Assembly (NCBI RefSeq): GCF_900182935.1
Contig: NZ_FXUE01000001.1
Span: forward strand, 558,001-622,000
DNA: 64,000 nucleotides
Source: Fibrobacter sp. UWB10
Lineage (GTDB): Bacteria > Fibrobacterota > Fibrobacteria > Fibrobacterales > Fibrobacteraceae
Reading direction: 5' to 3'
In this document: positions 42,036-50,644 of the stretch, one piece after another
Layout of the letters: each line of letters starts with the position of its first letter
How positions within the stretch are numbered: position 1 is the stretch's first letter
The notes under the pieces: generated by a model
Told to the model about the DNA's origin: nothing
Database searches by the model: none
What the model saw: the letters and a program-made list of their open reading frames with translations, nothing else
Translations under genes and position numbers: made by a program

Positions 42036-43535
42036 CTACTTCTTCAAGAACTCGTTAATGCCTGCGGCAGCGCGACGACCTTCGCCCATAGCGAGGATCA
42101 CGGTTGCAGCGCCGAGCACGATGTCACCACCAGCGTAGACCTTTTCCATGAAAGTCTTGTTGGCAGTTGCATCTTCGAGAAGGATGTGACCCTTCTTGTC
42201 GACAGAGAGTTCCGGCGTGGTGTTGCTGATAAGCGGGTTGGAACCGTTACCGATAGCAACGAGCACGGTGTCGCATTCGATTTCGAAGCTTGCACCTTCG
42301 ACCTTGACCGGACGCGGACGGCCCTTTTCATCGGGTTCGCCGAGTTCGTACTTGTCGACGAGCATGCCGCGCACGTGGCCGGCTTCGTCGCCAAGGATCT
42401 TGGCCGGGTTCTGCAGAACGCAGAATTCGACACCCTCTTCCTGAGCATGGAGAACTTCTTCCTTACGGGCCGGGAGTTCGTTCATGCTGCGGCGGTAAAT
42501 GATGCGGACCTTTTCGGCACCGAGACGGAGAGCCATACGGGCAGCGTCCATAGCGACGTTACCACCACCGAGAACGACCACGTTCTTACCGGGCCACATC
42601 GGAGTATCGGCATGTTCCTTGTCGTAGGCGCGCATGAGGTTAGCGCGGGTCAGGTATTCGTTAGCAGCGAACACACCGACCAGGTTTTCACCTTCGATGT
42701 TCATGAAGAGCGGGAGGCCTGCACCGGTACCGACGAACACGGCATCGAAGCCATCCTTTTCAATCAGGTCCTTGAGCTTGCGGGTACGACCGATGACAAA
42801 ATTTGTCTCGAACTTCACGCCCATGGCAGCAAGGGATTCAATTTCGTTGTCCACGATCTTCTTCGGAAGACGGAATTCAGGAATACCGTAGCGGACCACA
42901 CCACCGAGCTTGTGGAAAGCTTCGAAGATGGTCACGTCGTGGCCTTCGCGGCGCACGTCAGCAGCGACAACCAGGCCGGCAGGACCGGAACCGATCACAG
43001 CCACCTTCTTGCCGGTAGCGGGCTTCACGGCCGGCACAGAGGCGCCACCGTTGTTGCGTTCATAGTCAGCAGCAAAGCGTTCCAGACGGCCAATAGCCAC
43101 AGCCTGGTTCACGTCCTTGTGCATCTTGCCCATGGTGCAGTTCATCTGGCACTGGCGTTCCTGCGGGCAAACGCGGCCGCAGATAGCCGGGAGCAAACTG
43201 GTTTCCTTAATCTTGGCGATAGCGGCCTTGAAGTCACCTTCGGCAATCTTGGCGATGAAGGCCGGGATGTCGATGTGCACCGGGCAGCTTTCGACGCAAG
43301 GCTGGTTCTTACAAGCGAGGCAGCGGTTAGCTTCCACGATAGCCTGAGCTTCGGTGTAACCCTGAGCCACTTCTTCCATCACGCGTGCACGATAAGACGG
43401 TTCAAGCTGCGGCATCGGCTGAGCCGGGATAGCAGTCTTGTCCTTCGGCTTGAGCGGCTGCGGAAGAGCCTTAATCTTTTCAAGTTCCACCTTAGCGGCG
43501 GCGTCCAACTGTTCACGAGTCAAATGTTCAGACAT
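42036..43535 (-). CDS. nfnB: NfnB: large subunit of NADH-dependent ferredoxin:NADP oxidoreductase
   Basis: The 499-residue flavoprotein belongs to the glutamate-synthase small-subunit family. Its N-terminus has two 4Fe-4S cysteine sets (CLACKNQPCVESCP and CGRVCPQERQCQMNC), then FAD-binding VIGSGPAGLVVAADVRREGH and NADPH-binding VVLGGGNVAMDAARMALR. It could be read as GltD, but the gene upstream is NfnA, overlapping by one base, and there is no glutamate synthase large subunit. NfnAB bifurcates electrons: NADPH reduces ferredoxin and NAD together, or the reverse, in the cytoplasm of anaerobes. Confidence 0.88.
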   Translation of the reverse strand: MSEHLTREQLDAAAKVELEKIKALPQPLKPKDKTAIPAQPMPQLEPSYRARVMEEVAQGYTEAQAIVEANRCLACKNQPCVESCPVHIDIPAFIAKIAEGDFKAAIAKIKETSLLPAICGRVCPQERQCQMNCTMGKMHKDVNQAVAIGRLERFAADYERNNGGASVPAVKPATGKKVAVIGSGPAGLVVAADVRREGHDVTIFEAFHKLGGVVRYGIPEFRLPKKIVDNEIESLAAMGVKFETNFVIGRTRKLKDLIEKDGFDAVFVGTGAGLPLFMNIEGENLVGVFAANEYLTRANLMRAYDKEHADTPMWPGKNVVVLGGGNVAMDAARMALRLGAEKVRIIYRRSMNELPARKEEVLHAQEEGVEFCVLQNPAKILGDEAGHVRGMLVDKYELGEPDEKGRPRPVKVEGASFEIECDTVLVAIGNGSNPLISNTTPELSVDKKGHILLEDATANKTFMEKVYAGGDIVLGAATVILAMGEGRRAAAGINEFLKK

Positions 43536-44422
43536 TACTTGCTCTCCTTGGCCTTTGCGTCAGCCATCTTGTCAATGTTGCACTTGTGGCCATCGTTTGC
43601 ACCGAAGCGGTGCAGAGATTCCTGTTCCTGGGGCTTGAAAGCGCCCATACGCTGGAGCATGTTGTTCCAGTCGACTTCGTGACCGTCGAATTCCGGGCCA
43701 TCGACGCAGACGAACTTCGTCTTGCCACCGATAGTCACGCGGCAGCCACCGCACATGCCGGTTCCGTCCACCATGATGCTGTTGAGGCTGACCACGGTCT
43801 TGACTTCGTAGGGCTTGGTAGTGAGGGCGCAGAACTTCATCATGATCGGAGGACCGATAGCGATGACCATGTCCGGCTTGCCCTTGGTGTCTTCGCAGAG
43901 TTCCTTAAGCGGTTCGGTAACGAGACCCTTGCGGCCATAAGAACCGTCGTCGGTCATGAAGATGATGTTGTCAGCGAGAGCGGTCATTTCTTCCTTCATG
44001 AGGAAGAGGCTTTCGTTACGGGCACCCATGATGATGGTGACCTTGTTGCCTGCGGCCTTGAGGGCCTGAACGATCGGGTGCATCGGGGCGATACCCACGC
44101 CACCGCACACGCAGACCACGTGGCCAAAGTTTTCGATGTGGGTCGGAGAACCGAGCGGGCCCACGAGCACCGGAATATCGTCACCGACTTCGAACTTGGA
44201 GAGTTCGGTGGTGGTCTTACCGACGGTCTGGAAAATCAAAGTGATAGAGCCTTCAGTCGTGTCAGCATCGGCGATGGTGAGAGGCACGCGTTCGCCGTTG
44301 TCCTTGTTCGTCTGGAGGATGATAAACTGGCCGGCCTTACGCTCTTGAGCGATCAGCGGGGCCTCGACGCGGAACATATAGACCGCGGAAGACATTTGTT
44401 TTTTAAAGAGAATTTTTGCCAT
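43535..44422 (-). CDS. nfnA: NfnA: FNR-like small subunit with 2Fe-2S cluster
   Basis: The 295-residue protein has an FNR-like FAD domain (GQFIILQTNKDNGERVPLTI), an NAD(H)-binding domain (VVCVCGGVGIAPMHPI) and a C-terminal 2Fe-2S motif (DGTGMCGGCRVTIGGKTKFV then CVDGPEFDGHEVDW). This is the pattern of NfnA/sulfide dehydrogenase beta. Its ATG follows a TATTTTTC promoter box (44431-44438) by eight bases. The last ~30 residues are basic and extend past the family core. The neighbouring ferredoxin gene (6660) and this complex would share reduced ferredoxin. Confidence 0.9.
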   Translation of the reverse strand: MAKILFKKQMSSAVYMFRVEAPLIAQERKAGQFIILQTNKDNGERVPLTIADADTTEGSITLIFQTVGKTTTELSKFEVGDDIPVLVGPLGSPTHIENFGHVVCVCGGVGIAPMHPIVQALKAAGNKVTIIMGARNESLFLMKEEMTALADNIIFMTDDGSYGRKGLVTEPLKELCEDTKGKPDMVIAIGPPIMMKFCALTTKPYEVKTVVSLNSIMVDGTGMCGGCRVTIGGKTKFVCVDGPEFDGHEVDWNNMLQRMGAFKPQEQESLHRFGANDGHKCNIDKMADAKAKESK

Positions 44423-44439
44423 AGTGGGTGGAAAAATAG

Positions 44440-44471
44440 AAAAAAGGCACCCCGAACGAGGTTACCTTTTT
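44440..44471 (-). terminator. Intrinsic terminator after the Ala/Pro-rich outer-membrane gene
   Basis: AAAAAGG and CCTTTTT flank a GGCACC/GGTTACC stem with one small bulge; on the minus strand six T follow. Upstream on that strand GGCACC (near 44514) could pair with the terminator's GGTGCC instead, so an alternative antiterminator fold is possible. It separates the outer-membrane gene from nfnA. Confidence 0.6.
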
Positions 44472-44522
44472 CATAAAAAGATACTCCATTTGGACCATTA
44501 AGGCCCGAAAAGGAGGTGCCGG

Positions 44523-45995
44523 CTAGAAGTAGATGAATCCGCCGAAGCTTACGAACACGCCTTCGCCGTTGAAGATGGACTTGGTGTCGGTGAAGAACTT
44601 GTCACCGAAGGCAAATTCGCAGGCAGCCCAATCCTTATACTGGTAGCGCAACCCAACGGTCGCCTGGACCTTGTCGGCCACACTTTCGAGCACCTTGTAG
44701 TCACCGGCATCCACGTTTTCACCCTTGGTGTAAGAGAAAGCTTCCCACTGGTAGGCGGCTTCACCAAAGAGCATGAATGATTCACCTAGAAGGACTTCGC
44801 CCACCACGTTCGGCGTAAGCGTAAGGCCCACGTGGGTCATGTTCTTTTTGGCCTCAGCACCACTTACAGTATCGCGAACCATATATTCGTCTTGAATAAT
44901 CACAGGAACAGCGGTGTTCAAGCCGAGCATGAGTCTTGCATGTTCCGACTGGAGCGCTGGAGTACCATAATTGAAGAACGGGACAATACCAATATAGGAG
45001 TCCGGATTATCGTTCTTGAGAGTCTTGGCAACTTCCTGCTCATTTTCATGGCGAGTAAAGTTCACACCGGCAGACCAAAAATGCGTACGGGCCGACGGAC
45101 CATCGGTAAGCACGAGCGTTGCCGTAATGTCACGGTAGTTTTCTTCGGTTTTGGGAGCCTTCGGTGCCTTCGGGTCCGTATCCGTTTCTTGAGAAATGGT
45201 CACGAGATCGCCGCCCAAGGTAAGCACGTAACCACCGAGCATCTTAGACAAAGTAACACCGAAGTCGTTTCCTTTGAACGAGACTTTCTGTTCTACGTTG
45301 TCATTTTCATAATAGCGCTTGCCGACACCCGCACGGATTTCGGCACCAAAGCTTCCGTTGGTGTAACCGATGAGTGCACGACCAATATCGCCCGAAATAT
45401 CCATGGCACCAAAGAAGTTGCCAAGCGACACGACACCGCGTTCGCCAGCAGGTTCAATGTAGAAGAACTTCTGTCCGTAAAGCTTAGTCAGACGACGTTC
45501 CAACAGAATATCGACATTGTCAGCAGCAGCTTCGTTCAAGACTGTGTTGTAGGCACTTCCGTGAATGACCGTAAACGGCGTTTTGGGCGGACCCATACGC
45601 ACACCTTCGGGAGCACCCTGCGGACCTTCAGGAGCGGCAGACACGGCCACCGGTTCCGGCGCCGGAGCTTCTGCAGGCTGAACATTTTCGGCCGTAGCAG
45701 GAGCGGGTTCTTGTGCGGGCTGAGGAACAGGTTCCGCGACAGGCTTGAAGTCTTCGGCCGGAACAGCAGCTTCAGCAACAGGTTGTGCCTGTTCTGCAGC
45801 CGGCGCAGTTTCTGCAACAGGCGTTTCAGCAACAGGAGCGGCGGCTTCAGCAGGAGCCGCTTCTGGCGCAGGAGCAGCCACTTCAGCAGGCTGAGCGGTT
45901 ACAGCAGACGCTGCAGCCGCAGGTTCAGCAGCTTCTTGTGCCATCGCAAAAGCGACCGACACAAGGGTCATTGCAAAAGATTTCTTCAAATTCAT
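44523..45995 (-). CDS. Outer-membrane beta-barrel protein with long Ala/Pro/Glu-rich N-terminal region
   Basis: From the ATG at 45995, behind AAAGAGG, the protein is 490 residues: signal peptide (MNLKKSFAMTLVSVAFAMAQ), then ~125 residues of Ala, Pro, Glu and Val with PAE/PVA motifs, then a predicted barrel ending in FGGFIYF (C-terminal Phe). The low-complexity part may span the periplasm and contact peptidoglycan. I do not recognise a named family. The barrel has repeated aromatic strand ends (LGVTLSKMLGGYVLTLGG, VGLRYQYKDW). A porin-like or structural role is inference. A TAAATTGC box lies about 26 bases before the start. Confidence 0.75.
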   Translation of the reverse strand: MNLKKSFAMTLVSVAFAMAQEAAEPAAAASAVTAQPAEVAAPAPEAAPAEAAAPVAETPVAETAPAAEQAQPVAEAAVPAEDFKPVAEPVPQPAQEPAPATAENVQPAEAPAPEPVAVSAAPEGPQGAPEGVRMGPPKTPFTVIHGSAYNTVLNEAAADNVDILLERRLTKLYGQKFFYIEPAGERGVVSLGNFFGAMDISGDIGRALIGYTNGSFGAEIRAGVGKRYYENDNVEQKVSFKGNDFGVTLSKMLGGYVLTLGGDLVTISQETDTDPKAPKAPKTEENYRDITATLVLTDGPSARTHFWSAGVNFTRHENEQEVAKTLKNDNPDSYIGIVPFFNYGTPALQSEHARLMLGLNTAVPVIIQDEYMVRDTVSGAEAKKNMTHVGLTLTPNVVGEVLLGESFMLFGEAAYQWEAFSYTKGENVDAGDYKVLESVADKVQATVGLRYQYKDWAACEFAFGDKFFTDTKSIFNGEGVFVSFGGFIYF

Positions 45996-46067
45996 ACAAC
46001 CTCTTTTGTTTACTTTCTTTTGCAATTTAATCTAAAAAATGTAAAAAAGCAATAACTTTCTACAAAA

Positions 46068-47183
46068 TTATCGCATCATATCGCAGATTTCAGGGCCAAT
46101 GGCCCCATTCTGGATAGTCGTTACCAACAAACGTTGTTCGATTTCGCTCGGAGGGTCCTGTACCCCCTTGAAAGGACTAGCGTTTTCGGCACATTCCTGC
46201 AACAGGCGTTCGCCCAAGGCAGCATGCAATGCAAGGCTTGTATCGATATACTTAAGGTGCGTAGGCTCGTCAAGTATAAAATTTAGTGGCGATTTTTCGT
46301 TCAGCACTCTTGTATTGGGGACAAATTCACCAAATTCGTCTTCGACCCCCATATTGGCCACAATCGCCTTAGTATTAGCCAAAATTGCAGAAACGGCAGA
46401 TTGGGTCAGCGCATTCTTGAGGCCAGTTGCTGTCACAACAAAATCAGCCGTCGAAATTACCTGCGCCACCATTTCGTCGTCCTTGTAGTCTTCAATGCGG
46501 ACTGCGTTATTCAAAAGGACGTTGCTGAAATTCGAGTTGGAATCTCCGTTTCGCGTATTCGTAATTGTGCAAACATTCATGCCGCGACGCACTCCGTGCA
46601 AGGCAATACCGCAACCAACTTTACCGCTACCAAAGACAACGAGCGACTTTCCCTCAAATTCGGTATGGCCCAAAGATTCCAAGGCGCGAAAGTATCCGTC
46701 ACCCGTACCGAGCACGGTTTCGATTCTCTTGACGATTCCGCTATCTGCCACATACACCGGGTGTTCCGACTTTTCAAAGAACTGTACACCGCTGCGGGTG
46801 AGTTCTACAAAGCCCTTTTTCGGGTGGCAAAAGGAAAACTGCCCGGCACAATCTAGAATCAGGTCAAAGTCATCGGCGACTTTACCGCTCTTGATATCTT
46901 GATCGGTAATAACCGGAATGTCTTCATCCTTGAGCATTTCAACGATCTTCAGGTCACACGGCATAGCCGCTCCCGAATCACCAACAGCACGGCCTACAGA
47001 CAGGATTGCCCCACCGGCTATCAGGGCGCGGTACTCCACCAGCGTATTCCTGAAAATCGGGGTTGCAACAAGGACTTTATAACCCCAAAACGGACGAGTT
47101 TGTGCCCACTCATCTGAAAGCTGAGCAAGGGCCGGATACTCTCTCGGTTCGTAAGATTCTTCGATGATTTCAGAAAAAATCAT
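46068..47183 (-). CDS. Adenosylhomocysteinase-like NAD-binding protein, divergent
   Basis: The 371-residue protein resembles S-adenosylhomocysteine hydrolase in its middle: VADSGIVKRIETVLGTGDGY aligns with the conserved NDSVTKxxFDNxYGCxES of that enzyme, followed by the NAD-binding FEGKSLVVFGSGKVGCGIAL and later ATGLKNALTQ. The catalytic lysine position is kept (IVK), but the following Asp, Asn and Cys are not, and it is about 60 residues shorter than the enzyme. It may bind NAD without hydrolysing adenosylhomocysteine. A TAAATTCG box ends five bases before its ATG. Confidence 0.6.
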   Translation of the reverse strand: MIFSEIIEESYEPREYPALAQLSDEWAQTRPFWGYKVLVATPIFRNTLVEYRALIAGGAILSVGRAVGDSGAAMPCDLKIVEMLKDEDIPVITDQDIKSGKVADDFDLILDCAGQFSFCHPKKGFVELTRSGVQFFEKSEHPVYVADSGIVKRIETVLGTGDGYFRALESLGHTEFEGKSLVVFGSGKVGCGIALHGVRRGMNVCTITNTRNGDSNSNFSNVLLNNAVRIEDYKDDEMVAQVISTADFVVTATGLKNALTQSAVSAILANTKAIVANMGVEDEFGEFVPNTRVLNEKSPLNFILDEPTHLKYIDTSLALHAALGERLLQECAENASPFKGVQDPPSEIEQRLLVTTIQNGAIGPEICDMMR

Positions 47184-47188
47184 GACGC

Positions 47189-47196
47189 CGAATTTA
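47189..47196 (-). promoter_or_regulatory. Promoter box of the adenosylhomocysteinase-like gene
   Basis: On the minus strand TTCTAAATTCGGC has the octamer TAAATTCG, one base off TAnnTTTG. It ends five bases before the ATG at 47183, predicting a leaderless mRNA. Confidence 0.4.
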
Positions 47197-47293
47197 GAAT
47201 TTTTTTCGGCTAATGTGACCTAGTCACAGATAAACGGACTCTCAATATCTAAAATATAGGTGTAAACAAGAACAAAACTAAAGAGAGGTAAAA

Positions 47294-47605
47294 ATGACCG
47301 AATTGAACATCACCAAGAGCAACTTTGAAGCAGAAGTCATGAACGCCGACAAGCCTGTTCTGATTGACTTTTGGGCACCCTGGTGTGGGCCCTGCCGCAT
47401 GCTTTCGCCCACCATCTCCGAAATCGCCGAAGAGCATGGTGACAAGGTGAAGGTCTGCAAGGTGAACGTTGATGAGCAGGGTGAACTGGCGTCTTTCTTT
47501 GGCGTCATGAGCATTCCTACGCTTGTCGTCATCAAAGAAGGCAAGATTGTGAATTCCGCCGTCGGGGTTCGCCCGAAAGACCAGATTGTAAACATGTTCA
47601 ACTAA
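47294..47605 (+). CDS. trxA: Thioredoxin
   Basis: A 103-residue thioredoxin with the active site WCGPC (Cys31 and Cys34), buried Asp25-type residue in IDFWAPWCGPC, and the cis-proline SIPT. It reduces disulfides in the cytoplasm with thioredoxin reductase, which is not in the window. AGAGAGG precedes the ATG. It is followed by a long hairpin that also covers the ribosome-binding site of the Crp/Fnr gene. Confidence 0.95.
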   Translation: MTELNITKSNFEAEVMNADKPVLIDFWAPWCGPCRMLSPTISEIAEEHGDKVKVCKVNVDEQGELASFFGVMSIPTLVVIKEGKIVNSAVGVRPKDQIVNMFN

Positions 47606-47638
47606 ACGCTTGATCGATTAAACCGTCCTCCTTAAGGC

Positions 47639-47679
47639 GATGCACCTTTTTTGTATATTGCAAGGAAGGTGCATCTTTT
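47639..47679 (+). promoter_or_regulatory. Long hairpin between trxA and the Crp/Fnr gene
   Basis: GATGCACCTTTTTTG (47639-47653) pairs with CAAGGAAGGTGCATC (47661-47675), 15 bp including two G-U pairs, with a 7-base loop TATATTG; TTTT and then the crp-type ATG follow at once. It can act as trxA terminator, yet its 3' arm contains the AAGGAAGG ribosome-binding site of the next gene and its loop overlaps a TATATTGC promoter box. Transcripts from upstream would have this site hidden; those from the internal promoter would not. Confidence 0.6.
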
Positions 47680-48351
47680 ATGAGCTTAGGTCCATTCAGT
47701 CACTTCCTTCCGAATCTGCCCTTTTGGCAGAATCTTTCGTCCGAAGAAAAGGCGATGGTTTCGGACCGTTGCGTTACAAAGCGCTTCGGCAAGAACCAGA
47801 TGATTCACAACAGCAAGGCCTCTTGCCTCGGGATTATCTTTATCTTGAGCGGAGGGATTCGCGTGGGACTCATCTCTGACGAAGGTCGCGAAATCACCCT
47901 GTACCGCGCCAAGGCAAACGAGTTTTGCGTTTCGACGGCCTCTTGCGTGATTCACCAGCTGACTTTCGAGACCCAAGTCACCGCCGAAGAAGACACGACT
48001 GTGTTGGTGATTCCGGCGGCTCTGTGCGCCAAGCTGATGGATACGAATATTCATGTGCGGGCTTTCATTTTTGAAAAAGAGACCGAGCGTTATTCGCAGA
48101 CCATTTGGGCGATTCAGCTCATGCTGTTCAAACGGTTCGACCAGCGTCTGGCTTCTTACCTGATTTCGGCTTTTGAAAGCACCGGCAAAGACGAAGTCAA
48201 GAAAACGCAGGAAGAAATCGCCCGCGACGTGAATTCTGCCCGCGAAGTAGTGGCCCGCATGCTCCAAGAATTCGCCGCCAAGGGCCTAGTCGAAATCAAG
48301 AGGGGCAGAATCTTGCTCCGCGACATCGACGGACTAAAGAAAATCCTGTAA
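47680..48351 (+). CDS. Crp/Fnr family transcriptional regulator
   Basis: A 223-residue regulator with an N-terminal cyclic-nucleotide-binding-like domain (about 20-130) and a C-terminal helix-turn-helix (TQEEIARDVNSAREVVARML). The effector domain has CVSTASCV (Cys83 and Cys89), a cysteine pair found in a redox- or stress-linked subgroup of this family in anaerobes, so thiol or iron-sulfur sensing is possible. The cAMP-binding Arg/Ser residues are not evident. It lies 74 bases after thioredoxin, which fits a redox role (inference). Confidence 0.88.
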   Translation: MSLGPFSHFLPNLPFWQNLSSEEKAMVSDRCVTKRFGKNQMIHNSKASCLGIIFILSGGIRVGLISDEGREITLYRAKANEFCVSTASCVIHQLTFETQVTAEEDTTVLVIPAALCAKLMDTNIHVRAFIFEKETERYSQTIWAIQLMLFKRFDQRLASYLISAFESTGKDEVKKTQEEIARDVNSAREVVARMLQEFAAKGLVEIKRGRILLRDIDGLKKIL

Positions 48352-48359
48352 AATAATTC

Positions 48360-48367
48360 TATATTTG
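48360..48367 (+). promoter_or_regulatory. TAnnTTTG promoter box of cysS
   Basis: TTCTATATTTGGCC contains a perfect TATATTTG, 48 bases before the cysS ATG and eight bases after the Crp/Fnr stop codon. No TTTG lies 18-20 bases upstream. Confidence 0.5.
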
Positions 48368-48415
48368 GCCGCGAACGACGCAAGTTGCGCCGCATTAACT
48401 AACCGGAGGCTTAAA

Positions 48416-49870
48416 ATGGCACTTCAATTCTACAACACTGCATCGCGTAAGAAAGAGATTTTCACACTTCCTGAAGGCGTTCCCGCCGTGCGCATGTACT
48501 GTTGCGGCCCGACGGTGTACCATTTCGCCCACATTGGCAACCTCCGCACCTACATTTTCGAAGACTTTTTGGTGCGTACGCTGAACTACTACGGCTACAA
48601 GGTGAACCACATCGTGAACATCACCGACGTGGGCCACTTGACCAGCGACGCCGACTCTGGCGACGACAAAATGGAAAAGGGCGCCGCCCGCGAAGGCAAG
48701 TCCGTGTGGGATATCGCTAAGTTCTACACCGACGCTTTCATGGCCGACTGGCACCGTCTCAACATCCAGGAACCGACCCGCTGGACTCCTGCCACGCAGC
48801 ACATCCAAGAACAGATTGACTTGGTAAAAACTCTCGAAGAAAAGGGTTACACCTATCGCACCAGCGACGGCATCTACTTCGATAGCCTTAAGTTCCCGCG
48901 CTATGCCGACTTTGCGCGCCTGGACGTGGAAAACCTCCGCAAGGGCAGCCGCATCGACATGGGTGAAAAGAAGAACGCCACCGACTTTGCCCTGTGGAAG
49001 TTCAGCCCGAAGGACAAGAAGCGCGCTATGGAATGGGACAGCCCGTGGGGCGTCGGTTTCCCCGGCTGGCACATTGAATGCTCCGCCATGGCCATGAAGT
49101 ACAACGGCCCGACCCTCGACATTCACTGCGGCGGTACCGACCACATCCGCGTGCACCACACCAACGAAATTGCCCAGAGCGAATGCGCCAACGGCGTGCA
49201 GTTTGCCCGCTTCTGGATGCACGGCGAATTTCTCCGCACCGCTAGCGAAGAAAAATTGGAAGACGGCACCACCGAACAGAAGTTCGGCAAGATGAGTAAG
49301 TCCAGCGGCGAATTCCTGACGGTTTCGCTCCTCATGGACCGCGGCTTCAATCCGCTTGACTACCGCTTCTTTGCCATCGGCAGCCACTACCGCAACTACC
49401 TGAACTTCACGTGGGAAGCTTTGGAAGGCGCCAAGGAAGGCCTGAAGAGCTTGCACAAGAAGACGGACCCGCTGATCGGTAAGGCTACCGCTATCACTAG
49501 CGAAGCAGCCAAGGCCTTCCAGAATGAATTCAAGGACGCCATCGGTGATGACCTGAACATGCCGCGTGCCCTCGGTATCATGAACACGATGCTCAAGAGC
49601 GATATCGACGACGGCGAAAAGGCTGCCCTCGTGGCCGACTTCGACAAGATTTTCGGTTTGAAGCTCGACCAGCCTCGTGAAGAATATGCCAAGAAGGGAG
49701 CCAACGACGGCGTGGATGTCGCCAAGATTGAAGCGCTGATTGCCGCCCGTAAGGAAGCCCGCGCCAACAAGAACTGGGCCGAAAGTGACCGCATCCGCGA
49801 CGAACTCGCCGCCATGAACGTGGTCATCAAGGACTCCAAGGAAGGCACGACTTGGGAAATCAAAGGTTAG
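48416..49870 (+). CDS. cysS: Cysteinyl-tRNA synthetase
   Basis: The protein is 484 residues from the ATG at 48416 behind GGAGG. The class I signature HIGN (39-42, variant of HIGH) follows the zinc cysteine Cys30 in CCGPTVYHFAHIGN; FPGWHIECSAM and HCGGTDHIRVHHTNE hold further zinc and substrate residues; KMSKS is at 292-296. It charges tRNA-Cys. Length and motif order are normal. An earlier in-frame ATG at 48365 lies in the promoter region and lacks a site. A palindromic repeat and a terminator follow. Confidence 0.96.
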   Translation: MALQFYNTASRKKEIFTLPEGVPAVRMYCCGPTVYHFAHIGNLRTYIFEDFLVRTLNYYGYKVNHIVNITDVGHLTSDADSGDDKMEKGAAREGKSVWDIAKFYTDAFMADWHRLNIQEPTRWTPATQHIQEQIDLVKTLEEKGYTYRTSDGIYFDSLKFPRYADFARLDVENLRKGSRIDMGEKKNATDFALWKFSPKDKKRAMEWDSPWGVGFPGWHIECSAMAMKYNGPTLDIHCGGTDHIRVHHTNEIAQSECANGVQFARFWMHGEFLRTASEEKLEDGTTEQKFGKMSKSSGEFLTVSLLMDRGFNPLDYRFFAIGSHYRNYLNFTWEALEGAKEGLKSLHKKTDPLIGKATAITSEAAKAFQNEFKDAIGDDLNMPRALGIMNTMLKSDIDDGEKAALVADFDKIFGLKLDQPREEYAKKGANDGVDVAKIEALIAARKEARANKNWAESDRIRDELAAMNVVIKDSKEGTTWEIKG

Positions 49871-49878
49871 AAATGTGT

Positions 49879-49917
49879 AATGTGTAGTGTGAGATGAAAC
49901 ATTCCACACCACACATT
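49879..49917. repeat. Hairpin repeat related to the one at 1121, after cysS
   Basis: AATGTGTAGTGTGAGATG (49879-49896) pairs with CATTCCACACCACACATT (49900-49917) at 15 of 18 positions over a 3-base loop. Like the element after the pseudouridine synthase gene, it consists of ATGTG/GTGAGATG words and lies nine bases after a stop codon. Confidence 0.65.
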
Positions 49918-49938
49918 GTATAGTTTATGTTCAAAGGC

Positions 49939-49975
49939 GAAGGTCCCGAGCGAAAAGTGTCGGGCCTTCTTTTTT
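49939..49975 (+). terminator. Intrinsic terminator of cysS
   Basis: GAAGG-CCCGA pairs with TCGGGCCTTC, with one bulged T, over a 10-base loop and is followed by six T. The T run merges into the TATATTAG box of the next gene. Confidence 0.85.
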
Positions 49976-49987
49976 ATATTAGGCATT

Positions 49988-50644
49988 ATGAATTTCAAGC
50001 CTTTCGTCTTCAATTCCTTTGGCGTGAACGGTTTCGTTTTAAGTAACGACGCCGGCGATGCCATTCTGATTGACCCGAGTGCCGGAAGCGAGCAAGAGGA
50101 ACAAGCCCTCGCCCGCTACATTGAGCAGAACAAACTTACGGTAAAGCACCTGCTGAATACGCACCTGCACTTGGACCATGTGCTAGGCAATGCATTTATC
50201 GCCAACAAATACGGCGTGCAACCCGAGGCTCACGAAGAAGACGCCTTCTTGCTTGACCTGCAGGAAGAACAGAGCCAGATGTTCGGCCTCCCGCTGCGTG
50301 AACTATCGCCCGGACTCGGCAACTACCTTGCCGAGGGCGATGCCGTCGAGGTGCCCGGCATCAAGCTGCAGGTAATTCACGTGGCTGGGCACTCCCCCGG
50401 CGGCATCGCGTTTTACTGCGAAAACCCGGGCGAAGTGAATGGACAGAAGGATGTTCCGCCACTCCTGTTCCCGGGCGACATTCTGTTTGCAGGCAGCCGC
50501 GGACGCAGCGATTTATTCGGTGGCGATGACCACGCACTTGTCACAGGCATCAAGAATAAATTGATGACACTCCCGAAAGACACGATCGTATTCCCCGGGC
50601 ACGGGCCGATGACGACGATTGCCGATGAGAGGCGCTGGTATTAA
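49988..50644 (+). CDS. Metallo-beta-lactamase-fold hydrolase (glyoxalase II-like)
   Basis: A 218-residue protein from the ATG at 49988. The metal-binding motif THLHLDH (58-64), AGHSPGGIAFY, FPGDILFAG and FPGHGPMT are in the order seen in hydroxyacylglutathione hydrolase-like enzymes. The family hydrolyses thioesters such as lactoylglutathione or related compounds; short members like this have uncertain substrates. A TATATTAG box ends five bases before the ATG, so the mRNA may be leaderless. Its stop overlaps the next start (TAATG). Confidence 0.87.
   Translation: MNFKPFVFNSFGVNGFVLSNDAGDAILIDPSAGSEQEEQALARYIEQNKLTVKHLLNTHLHLDHVLGNAFIANKYGVQPEAHEEDAFLLDLQEEQSQMFGLPLRELSPGLGNYLAEGDAVEVPGIKLQVIHVAGHSPGGIAFYCENPGEVNGQKDVPPLLFPGDILFAGSRGRSDLFGGDDHALVTGIKNKLMTLPKDTIVFPGHGPMTTIADERRWY

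Noticed and set aside
42036-43535. Glutamate synthase small subunit (gltD)
   Set aside because: Family resemblance is real, but the overlap with an NfnA gene and the absence of a large subunit make NfnB the better name.
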